From the NCBI RefSeq assembly GCF_002865645.1, contig NW_020194541.1, positions 599,181 to 663,180 of the forward strand: a stretch of 64,000 nucleotides of DNA, in the 5' to 3' direction. Positions 1 to 10,406 of the stretch are shown in pieces; the stretch's first letter is position 1; every line of letters starts with the position of its first letter. The translations under genes were made by a program, and so were the position numbers. This stretch comes from Hyaloscypha bicolor E. Lineage: Eukaryota > Ascomycota > Leotiomycetes > Helotiales > Hyaloscyphaceae. The notes beneath the pieces are model-generated. The model did no database searches and had not been told where the DNA came from. It saw only the letters and a program-made list of their open reading frames with translations.

Positions 1-463
1 TGTTCTGGGGCATAGAGTCTTGCGACGGGATCGCTGGAGGACCGGGCTCGCTGCCATCAATATCGCAAGGCCACAGCTTTCCATCGCGAAATTTGACGAT
101 GGATGCTGGCTGCGTATGGTCGTCTCGAGACTCCGAGGAAGTGTAGTATATGGTGTACGCTAGCGGGTCTGTGACTTGTATTGGTCCCAATTTTTCTGGT
201 GACAGATCGTTGATCTCATACCAGTATTGATAGACCGTGTCGTTCGTCAATGGCGGGCTGATGCAATTCGGATCCAATTCCCACAGGTCATGGTGGTCTG
301 ACTGGACAAACTGACTTCTGGTGGATTGGTTCACCGGGGGTGGCGGCCCTTTTTCAAAGGCACTGAGCACCAAGAAAGGAGGACTCGCATTGGGGAGCCC
401 AGCAGGAATCCAAAGCATGAACTTGTCCTTCCGGCGCTCGAGGAGGTCGAAAGCCGGAGTCAT
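1..463 (-). CDS. Probable glycoside-hydrolase (GH13-like) protein, N-terminal part, cut by window edge
   Basis: An open frame runs on the minus strand from ATG at 463 to the window edge, about 154 codons without a stop. It begins MTPAFDLLERRKDKFMLWIP and later contains DLWELDPNCI, VYQYWYEIND, GPIQVTDPLAYTIYYTSS and SIVKFRDGKLWPCD. I associate this combination (an ERR.D.F.LWIP opening, a 'Y.YW.E' strand and a 'TDP.AYT' segment) with the N-terminal beta-sandwich module of large fungal proteins that carry an alpha-amylase-type GH13 domain. The catalytic part would lie outside the window, so activity cannot be checked. The family assignment is from memory and moderate; that the stretch is coding is well supported. 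The ATG follows a CT-rich leader at about 464-600. Confidence 0.45.
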   Translation of the reverse strand, partial: MTPAFDLLERRKDKFMLWIPAGLPNASPPFLVLSAFEKGPPPPVNQSTRSQFVQSDHHDLWELDPNCISPPLTNDTVYQYWYEINDLSPEKLGPIQVTDPLAYTIYYTSSESRDDHTQPASIVKFRDGKLWPCDIDGSEPGPPAIPSQDSMPQN

Positions 464-1662
464 TGTGAGAGACTAGGATGCAAGGATGGAGTTTATTGAG
501 GTCTGATCCGATGAACGAGGAAAGTTTGCTCGTGTACGGGGCGAGCTCCTTCAGAAGAGCCAAAGATAGAGCTCGGGATTGGTTCTTTCAATCGATGAGG
601 AGATTTGAGAGAAGGTAGAGGGGCTGAGAGCGAGATGCGTGGTTCAGCCGTGACCGAGTGCAGGGGGCTTCAGCCACAATGCACGTGAAAGTCTCAGCTG
701 GGGATTTGACACGGGAGAAAGACTGCAAATAAGCGATTGATTTGAGAAGGCAGAGGGAATCTGCAAGTGAAGAAAATGAGGTTGCGGGGTACAGTGAGTT
801 GGAAGGAAGGCAAAGGGGGGAAGAACGATGAGAACGAAGGCTCGTCTTTTTATGACCACATCTTTCGACTGTTGACTCTCCACCATCAACGGCAACAAGG
901 CTGTGAACGCCTCCAAGCGGAATCAGCGTGATCAATGCCATTTTCAGACGAGGCTGCAGGGAGACCGTTCGGGTAGGCTCATGTTGTGGCTACTTTTTGA
1001 GGAGTGGTGACCTGAATGGTGCGTCAACTGCCAGGTCAGCTTGCCACACCCACATTCCGTGGAGTGGGCTGATTCCCGCTCTGGGCATCGTATATCTGCA
1101 GTCGGGGTTGCACAAATGGTGCGAAAGGAGTCAGCAAGGCAGCTTTTAACTGTCGGAAGGGGTGTGAAAGAGGATTGAGCTGGTTGAGATGATTTATGAG
1201 AGACCCAGAGGTAAGGTGTCTCGGTCTGGTGGGTGCAGGTCGGACCGGGCTATTCTCTGCCCCGCTAAACTACTCCAGAGCTCATAACTACGCCTTGCAA
1301 TACAGAACAACACAACGTCTTTTCATACTGAAGATGTTGTACAATATCGCCGAAAGTTTGGCCTAAGGATCAATCGAATAGCTTTCAATTTTGAAATCTT
1401 ATCATTGTCTCCTAGGCAGTTTACTGAGAGAGAGGCCGTGGGAGTGCCGAAATTACCCCGCTATTGCCAACCCTGCTGGAGTTCAGCCACCGCTCAGTTG
1501 AATATGCTGCAAGGGAAATTTAGCTCGAAGTTCCCCTTCACAGGACCCAGTCCATTGACCCTTTATGCAAAAAAGAAAGGCAGGTTGTGCTATCTAGAAG
1601 GGCCAAAATACACCACCGCTAAACGAAAAAACGTCGAAGAAATCGAAGCAAGGGCCCCACTT
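464..1662. other. Intergenic: upstream of the GH13-like gene and downstream of the methyltransferase
   Basis: No convincing gene. Several short frames exist in 354-1680, but none has protein-like composition or recognisable motifs. The segment at 1446-1465 (GCCGAAATTACCCCGCTATT) recurs with one mismatch at 3765-3784, so part of this stretch is probably repeat-derived. Confidence 0.6.
1446..1465 (+). repeat. Short dispersed repeat, copy 1
   Basis: The 20-mer GCCGAAATTACCCCGCTATT is matched at 3765-3784 by GCCGAAACTACCCCGCTATT (19 of 20). Both copies lie in non-coding DNA flanking the two methyltransferase genes. It is likely a fragment of a dispersed repeat; the family is unknown. Confidence 0.5.
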
Positions 1663-2906
1663 TTAAACCACAACCGGTGAGGGTTTCCGTCCATACACAA
1701 CCCTGATGTTCATGTACGACGTAATTGAAGGATCACATAAGTCCCTCCTAACTCCCACAATAAACTCTCTTATCGCATCAGGCGTCCACCCAAGCTGCCC
1801 AATAATCTTCAGACTCATGCCCTCAATCCCATTCAACATATCGGCCTGAAACAACGCCCCGATCTGCTTATAATGCCTCCCCTTAGCCCAGCCATTCGTC
1901 GGCCAATAGAAGCTCTTCTCTACCACATCCTCGAACCCAATTTCCTGCATCCAGCGCTTGTAATGCACAACATTCGTCCACGGTCTCCCGACCTTCGTTG
2001 ATCCCTCAACGACGAGCTCGTTCCAGCGATAGAAATCGGAGGTCACTGGCGGGTCACCGATGTATGAAAATGGGCACACTCCGTCTTGGAGTTCCAGGTA
2101 ACCGCCTGGAGCAAGTGAGTCGAAGGCGGAGGTGAGGACAGCTCTAGGGTCTTTGAAACAGGAGAGGAGGGCCCGGCCGTGGATGTAGTCGAATTTTTCA
2201 GCGAAAGGCCACTCGTCTTCTGCGTCGTCAATCTCGAAGCGGCAGTTTGGGGGGACGCTGTGGGTACGTCAGTACGTGGGTGGGAATTTGGGACTCCAAA
2301 TATGAAGAGGAAATATACTATTCGGGTTGGATTGGACTCAGATCTGTGCCAAGAACTTGAGCGGAGGGGAACAGATTCGCTGTAGGGTGTTATTCAAAGT
2401 CCCGGATGAAGTATTGATGGCTAACCGAATTCAATTGCCCAAATACCAGTCCCTGTTCGAGGATTAGTGTTGTTGTTGAACCCGGATGCAGAAATGTGAT
2501 ACCAGTCGCAATGTCGAGGACATTATGGATATTTGGACCAAGTGGTGCTAAATAGAGTTTCTCGCCAAGAGAGATGTAAAACAGGGTATGTTGAAGGTCT
2601 ATCACCACATTAATCTGCGGAGAACTCAACAGCGAAAACCCCTTAACAGCGTACCTAGTCTCTCTTTTTCCATCTGTCAGATAGCAAGCGAGTTTAGATT
2701 AGAGACTCAAAACCTATGGTCTAGCGTCGTTGGGACTGACCTCATCATTTGGTAGATTATATTCTAGAATGCAATAAGTTGAGCTCCATTTTGATCCAAA
2801 GGTGGGGGGACATACTGCCTTGCTTGTACTGATGGTACGTTCGACCATTTTCCTCTACATTCTTGTAAATATTTGATCGTAATGAAGTTGTAGATGTCCT
2901 GCTCAT
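1663..2906 (-). CDS. LaeA/UMTA-type SAM-dependent methyltransferase, seven exons
   Basis: Splicing by frame gives exons 2906-2816, 2763-2741, 2673-2655, 2598-2503, 2452-2426, 2379-2319 and 2257-1663. They total 912 nt (303 aa) with no internal stop, and all six introns are GT-AG. Landmarks in order are STTSLRSNIY (residues 5-14), ENGRTYHQYKQGKYNLPNDE (19-38), ERLDLQH, the SAM-binding motif LDIATGTGIW (72-81), VPPNCRFEIDDAEDEW, FDYIHGRALL, and a C-terminal YGRKP. This is the usual architecture of fungal LaeA-like methyltransferases that accompany or regulate secondary-metabolite genes; the substrate is unknown. The start is ATG 2906, because an in-frame TGA lies just upstream. A frame at 2983-3231 on the same strand, also rich in S/T, could be an upstream exon of another isoform, but its donor is out of phase with exon 1. 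The gene is divergent from the O-methyltransferase at 3951. Confidence 0.88.
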
Positions 2907-3398
2907 GTATCAGCCAGTGTCGATAGGATGTCTTTTCATAAAATTCAAATTATTCAAAATTTAGCAGAGGGCAACGAACGCATCAGAGAAACTGCCAATT
3001 GCGGAGTCGGCGTCGTTCTATGGCCCATGTGTTCGCATTAGCGCCCAAGCATTCGATGCAGCCTACCTGGAGAGACTGGGTAGTGCTCACACTATTGTGG
3101 TGACTATCTATCGATGGCAGGGAAGTAGTGCTTCCATTTCCCCAAGAACGGTCCCCGGTATGTGCTTGCGTCTCCGTCTCGGGCTCGATGAGTTCTTTTG
3201 AGTTCTGTTCAGTTGAATTGAGTTCTGGCATCGTTCGGGCATCAAAAGGAGGTTAACTTGGGCCTGGTGGGTACATATGTGCTCACAAAGCGACTCGTTG
3301 CTGCAGGTTTCGCTTGAAGTTGATTCAAGACGGAAGGCTCATTTTATTGTGTGTCAATGCGCATCTTATTTTAGATAGCGGCCCGTGGGGGTCTTCTA

Positions 3399-3530
3399 TC
3401 CCTTCGTCCAGTGAGACATTGCCACATGAGCGGCCGCACATGAATATCCCTAATTCGGATTATGTTCCGGCCCCATTAGGGATATTCATGTGCGGCCGCT
3501 AATGTGGCAATGTCTCACCGGACAAAGGGA
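3399..3530. mobile_element. 132-bp foldback MITE-like element flanked by TA
   Basis: The arm at 3399-3454 is almost exactly complementary to 3475-3530, with about four mismatches over 56 bp, leaving a 20-bp loop at 3455-3474. Both arms contain GTGAGACATTGCCACA and GCGGCCGCACATGAATATCC. TA at 3397-3398 and TA at 3531-3532 immediately flank the arms, which fits a Tc1/mariner-type target duplication. There is no coding capacity. It lies in the promoter between two divergent methyltransferase genes. Confidence 0.75.
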
Positions 3531-3764
3531 TATGATTGGGCAATAGAAAGGGGTTTCAGTGCCACCGGCGCGAGCTACTGCCCCAACATGGATGATCTCT
3601 CAAAACATGCAAGGAACACAGGCTATTACCACATTAATTTGCGTTTCACAAACTTTGTCATACCATGAAATGCCTAATGGGCCAAACGACTTAACGGCCC
3701 TCACGTCATACTCATCACTTTCAATACTGTTTGCTAAGGCTATGCTTATTAGACTACTCAGGCG

Positions 3765-3784
3765 GCCGAAACTACCCCGCTATT
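3765..3784 (+). repeat. Short dispersed repeat, copy 2
   Basis: Partner of the 20-mer at 1446-1465, with one mismatch. Confidence 0.5.
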
Positions 3785-3950
3785 TCCCGCTCTTGAATAG
3801 TGGGGTGAGTGTGGCGGTGTTACTCTCACTCCAACTCAAAAGGTCGCGCCAGAACGCGCGGTTGAATTAACATTCATGTTTATTCGATGACTTTATAACT
3901 TATAGCAACCTGTTAACTGTCTGAACCATTTTCTCGTGACAAGATCCAGG

Positions 3951-5273
3951 ATGTCAAGTTTAGAAAGAGCATCCGGTCAAGGACCTCCCCCTTTCGAGCC
4001 CCCAGTCGAAATACTTTCTTCCCTCTCAGACTCAATCCAAGCCGCTCTGGCCCGGTACGCCGCCGCCTCGACTGCCCAGGAGAAAACCTCAGCCCTCAAA
4101 GCCATACAATCCACCTCCTCAAAACTCTCTACCGCCACGTCCCCAATTCAACAACGATTCATGGAACTAAACGCCCGCCCATACCTCAACGTAACCGTCC
4201 GAATAGCCCTAGAACTCAATCTCTTCGAAGCCATCCCCGCATTCGGCCACCTCACCTTAAAAGAATTAGCCAAAGAGATCAACGCAAGCGAAGAATTCAT
4301 CTTCCGCCTCGTGCGCGTCCTCGGCGCCTTCGAAATCCTCGAAGTGACCTATCCTCCACCAAACCATCCACCAAACCATCTCATGTCTCTCGCGCACACA
4401 CCGATGTCCCGCCTCTTAATCTCCCCAGCAGCAAAAGCAAGTTTCAGGAACCATTTTGAGATATTGCTCCCTGCGCACCTTTCTTCCGCTCCTGGGTACT
4501 ACCATAAATACGGGTTTAAGAGTCCAGAAGACTTGAAGAATGTGCCGTTCACATTCGCTCATGGGGCTCAAGATGAGGGTTTCTTTGATCTTCTTGTGAA
4601 GGATGAGAATAAATTCAAGCTTTTCAATGATGCGATGGAGATCATGGCTGTCCTGGGCATGAAGCCGCTAGGGAGTCTGTTTGCATTTGATAAACTTGTC
4701 TCTAATGAAGATGGAGTTGCGCTGGTGGATATTGGTGGAGGAAAGGGACAGATGCTAAAAGCTATTCAGGAGGCGTACCCGCACATGAAAGGGAAGCTCG
4801 TGTTGGAGGACTTGAAGGCCGTGCTTGACGGGGGTGTGATTGTTAGCGAGGATGTAAAGTTGCAGACTTATGATTTCTTCAAGGAGGTTCAACCTATCAA
4901 AGGTAAGCCTCCCTACGTTGAAGAGGTCACAAGAAGAATACCATTGACGACCAGATTAGGATCGAATTACTTCCTGAAATCCATCATCCACGACTGGCCT
5001 GACGAAGCTTGCCTGCAAATTCTGTCCAACCTCGCACCGGCTATGAGAGGCCATCCCCATTCCAAGCTCCTCATCTGTGAACTAGTACTCCCGGACCAGT
5101 ACCCAGAACCCGCAAAAGTCGTTCGGGATATTATGATGCTGTTTATTGGTGGGCAGGAGAGGAACCTGTTTCAGTGGCATGGGTTGCTGCAGAGGGCGGG
5201 CTTCAAAATTGTGAATGTTCACGGGGCTGGTGGTGATAATAGCAGCATTATTGAGGCCGTTCTAGACGAATAG
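3951..5273 (+). CDS. Plant-type (COMT-like) O-methyltransferase, two exons
   Basis: Exons are 3951-4902 and 4960-5273, giving 421 aa. The 57-nt intron (GTAAGC...ATTAG) has no stop and is a multiple of three, so an unspliced frame runs straight through. The splice is placed so that PIK joins GSNYFLKSIIHDW, the conserved sequence of the family. Features are an N-terminal helical dimerisation region, a winged-helix-like LTLKELAKEI segment, the SAM-binding LVDIGGGKG (D260-G266), and the catalytic-base region IIHDWPDEACLQIL with His328. An in-frame GTG at 3936 is possible, but ATG 3951 is preferred. Family members methylate hydroxyls of aromatic polyketides and similar metabolites; the substrate here is unknown. 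It is divergent from the LaeA-like methyltransferase, and a decayed relative lies 0.9 kb downstream on the other strand. Confidence 0.9.
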   Translation: MSSLERASGQGPPPFEPPVEILSSLSDSIQAALARYAAASTAQEKTSALKAIQSTSSKLSTATSPIQQRFMELNARPYLNVTVRIALELNLFEAIPAFGHLTLKELAKEINASEEFIFRLVRVLGAFEILEVTYPPPNHPPNHLMSLAHTPMSRLLISPAAKASFRNHFEILLPAHLSSAPGYYHKYGFKSPEDLKNVPFTFAHGAQDEGFFDLLVKDENKFKLFNDAMEIMAVLGMKPLGSLFAFDKLVSNEDGVALVDIGGGKGQMLKAIQEAYPHMKGKLVLEDLKAVLDGGVIVSEDVKLQTYDFFKEVQPIKGKPPYVEEVTRRIPLTTRLGSNYFLKSIIHDWPDEACLQILSNLAPAMRGHPHSKLLICELVLPDQYPEPAKVVRDIMMLFIGGQERNLFQWHGLLQRAGFKIVNVHGAGGDNSSIIEAVLDE

Positions 5274-6147
5274 TCAAAGCCTATTTGCAATATATTATGC
5301 AATGAAACATTGCTGTTAGTCGGCTTTCGCAGGCCCGCGTTAATTTCTTTCCTTTGTCGTAGTTTCAGCCTCCATACCAACACCCGGAATGTATTCTATT
5401 GAGCAATTGTAAACAGAATACTTTTTTATGGGGTTTATTGCAGCCCATATGGACAACGAAGCTAAATATCACACATATGGAATCCGGACTAGTTATGGCA
5501 CAATCTGGGACTTTCCACGATGCCATGGCAATAACTTGATGTCTCTCAGTACGATATCTATGAATTGACTATCTGTGCATTATGCAAGACGACCGCCAAG
5601 ATTGGGGGGCCGAATCCGCGAAGACGGCGTCCGTCCACGAGAATGCTTAAATTTATCCTGTAAACGGTTCAGTTTGCCGCTGATTCCCTTGCCGATTTTT
5701 TAGATGACGAAAGCAACAATTGAGTGTTCAATACCTTTTGTGTTTGGATTGGAATGCTACGCTTTGGTAACATGGTGCTTCCACAAACCGTGATCGTTGA
5801 ACCTCCAGAGGGGTTGGTCCTATTCCTCCTATGCCTGGTGCGTATGAAATAGTGGGGCTACCGTATGAGAATATTTCTTTGGATAGTATCGACTATCATG
5901 CAGGAACAATCACGGAATGGTTCAGAGATGCAGAGTTTAGTGTTGTAAAAATCGTTTGAAGGACCAGGAAGAGCACCTTTATCGATTGAGTTGAGATGTT
6001 CGGAATCTGACAGCCCAATACAAACTCTTTTCGACCCTCTGTAATACCGTACGCCATCGGAACATCTGTTTGTCCCCTGCTTCACCGCACGATCTAATAC
6101 CATTTCCCCTCTTGACACATAAATGGTACGGACTATCAAACTTCTAC
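5274..6147. other. Intergenic, no gene seen
   Basis: AT-moderate DNA between the O-methyltransferase and the decayed O-methyltransferase. Only short frames without protein features; no repeat recognised. Confidence 0.55.
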
Positions 6148-6700
6148 TCACCCCCGCTTCAACACACACTCAAGCAGCCTTCTCTCCTCTCCACACCCCA
6201 CAACCCACACCTTAACGGCCACCAGCCCCGCCTCCCCCACCAAACCCAACCCCTCTTCCGCCCTCTTCGGCTCCGGAAAGCCGGTCATTACCATCAAATC
6301 CGCGCTCGCAGACGCAATACTCACCTTTCCCACCCCCATCCATTCTTCCATTCCCCAACCGCCTCCCTAACATCCCCAAAATTCTTCGAAGCAAGTGAAT
6401 CAGGCCAATCATGCAACACGATAGCCAAATAATACGCTTTCATGCCTTTACCGGCCGTGGCGTAAAGAAATCGTATGTAGTGGACTTAATTCCAGACGGG
6501 AGGGTCTCGGTGAGGCTGTTGAGGACTGCAGGAATATCTTGCAGCACGATCCTTTCAGCTCCACTTTTGAACCAGCGAGAAAACTGTCCCCGCGAAGCAA
6601 AGCGAGGAAGATCTCGCCCCTGTATTTTCTAAGAAGCATTACATGCGGAACATTCTGCGCGGGCGTAGCCGCGTCCAAAACCGCACACTTCAAACTGGGA
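6148..6700 (-). pseudogene. Decayed O-methyltransferase C-terminal half
   Basis: Reading the minus strand through frame changes recovers a degraded O-methyltransferase: RIVLQDIPAVLNSLTETLPS, STTYDFFTPRPV, YYLAIVLHDWPDS (the HDW catalytic region), and a C-terminal part with ASADLMVMTGFPEPKRAEE and ERRLLECVLKRG ending at a TGA at 6148-6150. The part that should carry the glycine-rich SAM motif is broken by a stop near 6630 and the N-terminal dimerisation domain is missing. At least one frameshift separates the HDWPD segment from the C-terminal segment. The gene is not simply a copy of 3951-5273, since the residues differ throughout. Confidence 0.72.
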
Positions 6701-6983
6701 GTCGACGGAATTTAGATCTCGAGCAATTGCAGACTCGAGAACCAGGCGAGAACCGGCGGTCGGGTAACTCTTGAGGATCAGGAAATGGCAGATGCGGCGG
6801 TGCGGCGGAATGTAGATTGGTGTGCTATAGGAAGATTGACCCCCCAGCACTTGGTTAACAGATTGAAATTTTCTTGCGGCCCTCGATATAAAACACATTG
6901 AACCCCCCCTGAGTTTCTCATGGCATCTCACGACTCTGGTATAACACACCGACCCCATTTTAGCACTTGTCAGTAATCTTACA

Positions 6984-9133
6984 TCACCACATAAACCTCT
7001 GAACCATCCCAGGTTCCTGCGGCCATTCAAATCCCCGATACAGGAAAACATACCCCGTGACAAGATTAATCAAAAGAAACCAAGCCGTCTCTAACCACAG
7101 TCTGTAATCATGCCCTTCCCATCCCCAATAACGGATGAACTCGACAACCCTATCGCTCGGTCTTCCGACTCCCTTCTGCCTTTGCTTGGCAGGCGAAGAC
7201 GTCGCGTGGGAGGGAAGGGACGGAACGTTCAAGCGCCAAATCACCCACGGAATGATGAAGTAGCGAGGTTCGACGAGAGGTGCTGTGATGAGTGAGAGTG
7301 CTGTGGTAGCAAGGAGGGTGATGAGGAAGGACGTGGTTGGCCCTCCCTGTTCACTATCTTCTTTCTCGAGGTGTTCTGGCTGCCTTTGTATTGTTCCATT
7401 CAATATTTTAGTCTGCAAAACTAAGGAGGAACCTGGCCGCCAGGGACCGCCAAGGGTTAGGTAGACCAGGTATGCGCAAATCAGATATATCGGGCCTAGA
7501 ACGTATCGTACCAGAGGATGTTGGAGAATGGTGTATCGGAAGACGTAGAACATATAATGTCTATTATCCGCTAAAGTGAATGGATGAATGATTGTGTTGT
7601 ATTTGATGACGAGCAGGGTTGCAGCGAGTGCAATGGCGGTGTAGCTTGAAATGAGAAGATATTTCTGTACCAGGCGTGGGAACAGAGGGATCAAGAGGAG
7701 CGAGGCGAGATTTCGAAGAAATGAAATGCCAATGGGAATGATGAGAGGAGCGGAGAAGAAAGTAACGAGCGGCCAGATGTAGAGCATTTGAGGGAGATGG
7801 ACGGTTGCGACGTGGTTGGATTTATCCCCTGCGGATTTTAGTAAAGGCCATGTATCTGAGGAAAGGAAAGTACCCAGGACTACACCGCCATTCCAGACCA
7901 CGAACCCAGCAAAAGATGCTAAGAGCAATACGTATGGCCAGAGTCGGGTCAGAATGAGCGAAGGGTAGAAAATCGCAGCGACCATAATGCTGATCGCGCA
8001 GAGAATGAAGTCTGTCGAATATTAGTTCTGGGTCTTAACATCATGAACGATAACATGCCAATCACACCAGCATTTTTCAGCGCAATATCATGGATATTGC
8101 CATGACTGTATTGCTGAAACTTCTCAATCGCCACGTGTTTCCAAGTTCGGGGTGTCGGCTGCCCACTCGTGAAGTCCACTTTATTGGCTGTGATCGTCCT
8201 CACCAGCTCAAGCGCTCCCATGAACACCGCCACCCAGAAGATATTCGTTTGTCTCATGGCGAGAGAAATCAGACCAACTGGGTACAACCACACAAGTCCC
8301 GCAGCAGAGTTGGCACGGGCACCTTTCCGTTCTAGAAATAGGCGGTACATCCCCAGTACCACAGAAGTCGACAAGACATCTGTATAATACAAGCCCGAAA
8401 AGAAGAACAGGAGAGGGAACAGGGCAATGTTGGCGCCTGTATGCAGCATGTCTGCCGAAATTGGGCGCGCATCTCTGATCCATTTCCGGACTGGTTCATT
8501 CCGGTCCCGCCTCCAAGCGACAGCAATAAGGCCCCTACAATCTATTGCGTAGGAGAGTAGGAACAGGAGGGCTAGGACGTTGTGAAAACGAAGACTGGAC
8601 ACCCTGCACCCATGCGGCGAGTATTGACTACCAATGAGTGTCGAGATAAAATAGCTGGAGAAGGTCAGTGTTGGCTCTTGAATGAGAATAGGTAACAACT
8701 CACAGGCCCGGAGGGGTTGTGAGCTTTGGATCCCACACATCAAATCTTCCACTGCAATATGCCTGAGCTTGAGGGATATGAAAAATTTCGTCCTGTATAT
8801 TGTTAGGAGGGTGTTCGTGTTTATAGAAGGTAGACATACCAAATACGGGTCAGGGACAGCCTTGGTCACCTGACTGGCCCAGATTGAAGCAAGGTAATAG
8901 ATCCCGAAATAAACAAGAATAAGAGTGAAGTTAAACGAGCCATTGACAAGTGAGTAGAGCACCCGTACTGGGTATAATGGTGAATCGGCTGTGACTAATC
9001 CTCCGACAATCCACAAGCCGGCGTTATATAGGTTGGCGTTGGGCATGGCTGGAGGAACACCTGGCGCTACGCGGGCGCGTCCCTGCCAATCCAGTTGGGC
9101 CCTCCATCCAACAACAGGGTCCCCACAAGGCAT
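6984..9133 (-). CDS. ALG10: Dol-P-Glc:Glc2Man9GlcNAc2-PP-dolichol alpha-1,2-glucosyltransferase (ALG10/DIE2)
   Basis: Exons are 9133-8840, 8792-8704, 8654-8068 and 8011-6984, in frame throughout and giving 665 aa. The three introns are GT-AG. Conserved ALG10 features are [19 protein letters not shown] across intron 1 (the luminal acidic loop of GT59 enzymes), [18 protein letters not shown] across intron 2, [23 protein letters not shown], and the C-terminal [20 protein letters not shown]. Many hydrophobic segments fit a multi-spanning ER membrane protein. It adds the third glucose to the lipid-linked N-glycan precursor. The start is uncertain: ATG 9133 is the first in frame and ATG 9046 is an alternative closer to the first membrane segment. 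It is a single-copy housekeeping gene and anchors the left arm as ordinary chromosome. Confidence 0.93.
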
Positions 9134-10406
9134 TTGGGATCGAAGAATTAGAATCTGTACATGAAGTTGTCAATATGCGTGGTGGGCGATGAGTTGTTTA
9201 CCAGCCTTCAGTGAACGCGGGAAAAGGACAAGGCAGATGTTGAAAAAAGAATATGAACCCCCGCCGGCTTTGATTTGACATGAGCGATGAGCCAATGGGA
9301 AGGTATCTCTTGATGACTCAGCAATCCGGCTATTTTTAGACCAATCCCCTTTCCTTCTCGACCTCATCCTCGTCAAAACCTCATTTTCTCTATTTCACCC
9401 TCAGTTGCAGACAGAACGCCTGTTAGCAACGCTCTATCTCCTTGTAAATAACGAAAAGGGTGAACAATCAAGTTTTGCGACCCTCAATTCTGCCTCGACC
9501 TGTTGAATGCACGGGTCCTGCCTTGAACAGCATGCACAAGGCTGCCGGGGCAACCTGCTTCTCAGCGCAGCCGCGCCTTTTAACTTCCCTTTCAAAGGCA
9601 AAATGCGTACGAAAGAATCGCAGATCTCAGTGATTGATCTCGCAGAGAGGCGCCCAACAGCCAGGGTAGTGCTCCCTCCACGTCTTGAACCACCCCTTCT
9701 GGACTTCGGGTCATTATCTTGGTGTGCGATTTGCCTAAGGGACAAGAAAGACGACAAGGCTGGGAGGTCCGGAGATATCAGTTTCAAGCTGATTTGTTGC
9801 GCCCAATCGCGATTGAAGGCGTTTATCATCAACGCCCGGCTTTGCTGTCTGCCAGCTCCTCGCATCTCGCACATCACTTCTCGCACCTCACTTCTCGCAG
9901 CTCACTTCTCGCAGCTCACCTTTTCCACCTCATTTTTTCGTCGCGGCTTCTATTTGGCCTTGAACTTCAACGCAACTGCTCCTGCTACAATTCATGACTA
10001 GCCAGAGAAACTAGCTTCTGGACAGATAATCACTTTTTCTTCCTCGAATAATTGTCTTACTGCATCGCCGACGGTGATCAGGCTAAGAGTCTGCGGAGAC
10101 AGGGAGAAATTGAGAGATAATTTCTGTGCGTGTTGGTGAACAGTCCTGCTTCCCTTGAGTGGTTTGGTAAGATTACCAGTCCGAACACACTGGTTTACGG
10201 AGGTATGATTCAAGCCAGCAAAAGAGAGACCGCAACCCGCTGACTTGCTGGGATCTGGCCCATAAGGCGTGCAGTTGACGTATTCGTCCCTCTTTACTCA
10301 TGATATCATCGTCACGCCGCCAAATTCCGTCCTCCAAATATTCTGTTCCCGGCAGTCGTAGAGCCGTCTCGTCGCACACCTCTACCTCTTGGCCTGGGCA
10401 GTGCCT
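9134..10406. promoter_or_regulatory. Divergent upstream region of ALG10 and a HET gene
   Basis: No gene supported. Overlapping frames on both strands at 9434-10001 look like shadows, since neither has recognisable composition or motifs. The stretch contains a four-copy 14-bp tandem repeat at 9867-9922. Confidence 0.5.
9867..9922. repeat. Tandem repeat, 14-bp unit x 4
   Basis: Units TCGCACATCACTTC (9867), TCGCACCTCACTTC (9881), TCGCAGCTCACTTC (9895) and TCGCAGCTCACCTT (9909) are contiguous and differ by one to three bases. Located upstream of the first HET gene. Confidence 0.9.

Larger units (their letters stand above)
2907..3950. promoter_or_regulatory. Shared bidirectional promoter region between two methyltransferase genes
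   Basis: About 1.04 kb separates the ATG of the minus-strand LaeA-like gene (2906) from the ATG of the plus-strand O-methyltransferase (3951). It holds a foldback element at 3399-3530 and a second copy of a short dispersed repeat at 3765-3784. Head-to-head arrangement suggests coordinated regulation; this is inference. Confidence 0.45.

Noticed and set aside
588..941. 117-codon minus-strand frame upstream of the GH13-like gene
   Set aside because: No recognisable motif, low-quality composition, overlaps another frame, and lies in the likely promoter/leader.
2983..3231. 82-codon frame as first exon of the LaeA-type methyltransferase
   Set aside because: S/T-rich composition is suggestive, but its only good donor is phase 0 while exon 1 needs phase 2, and ATG 2906 gives a complete conserved N-terminus.
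9434..10001. Overlapping 150-164-codon frames on both strands
   Set aside because: They overlap antisense, contain a simple tandem repeat and show no protein-family features.
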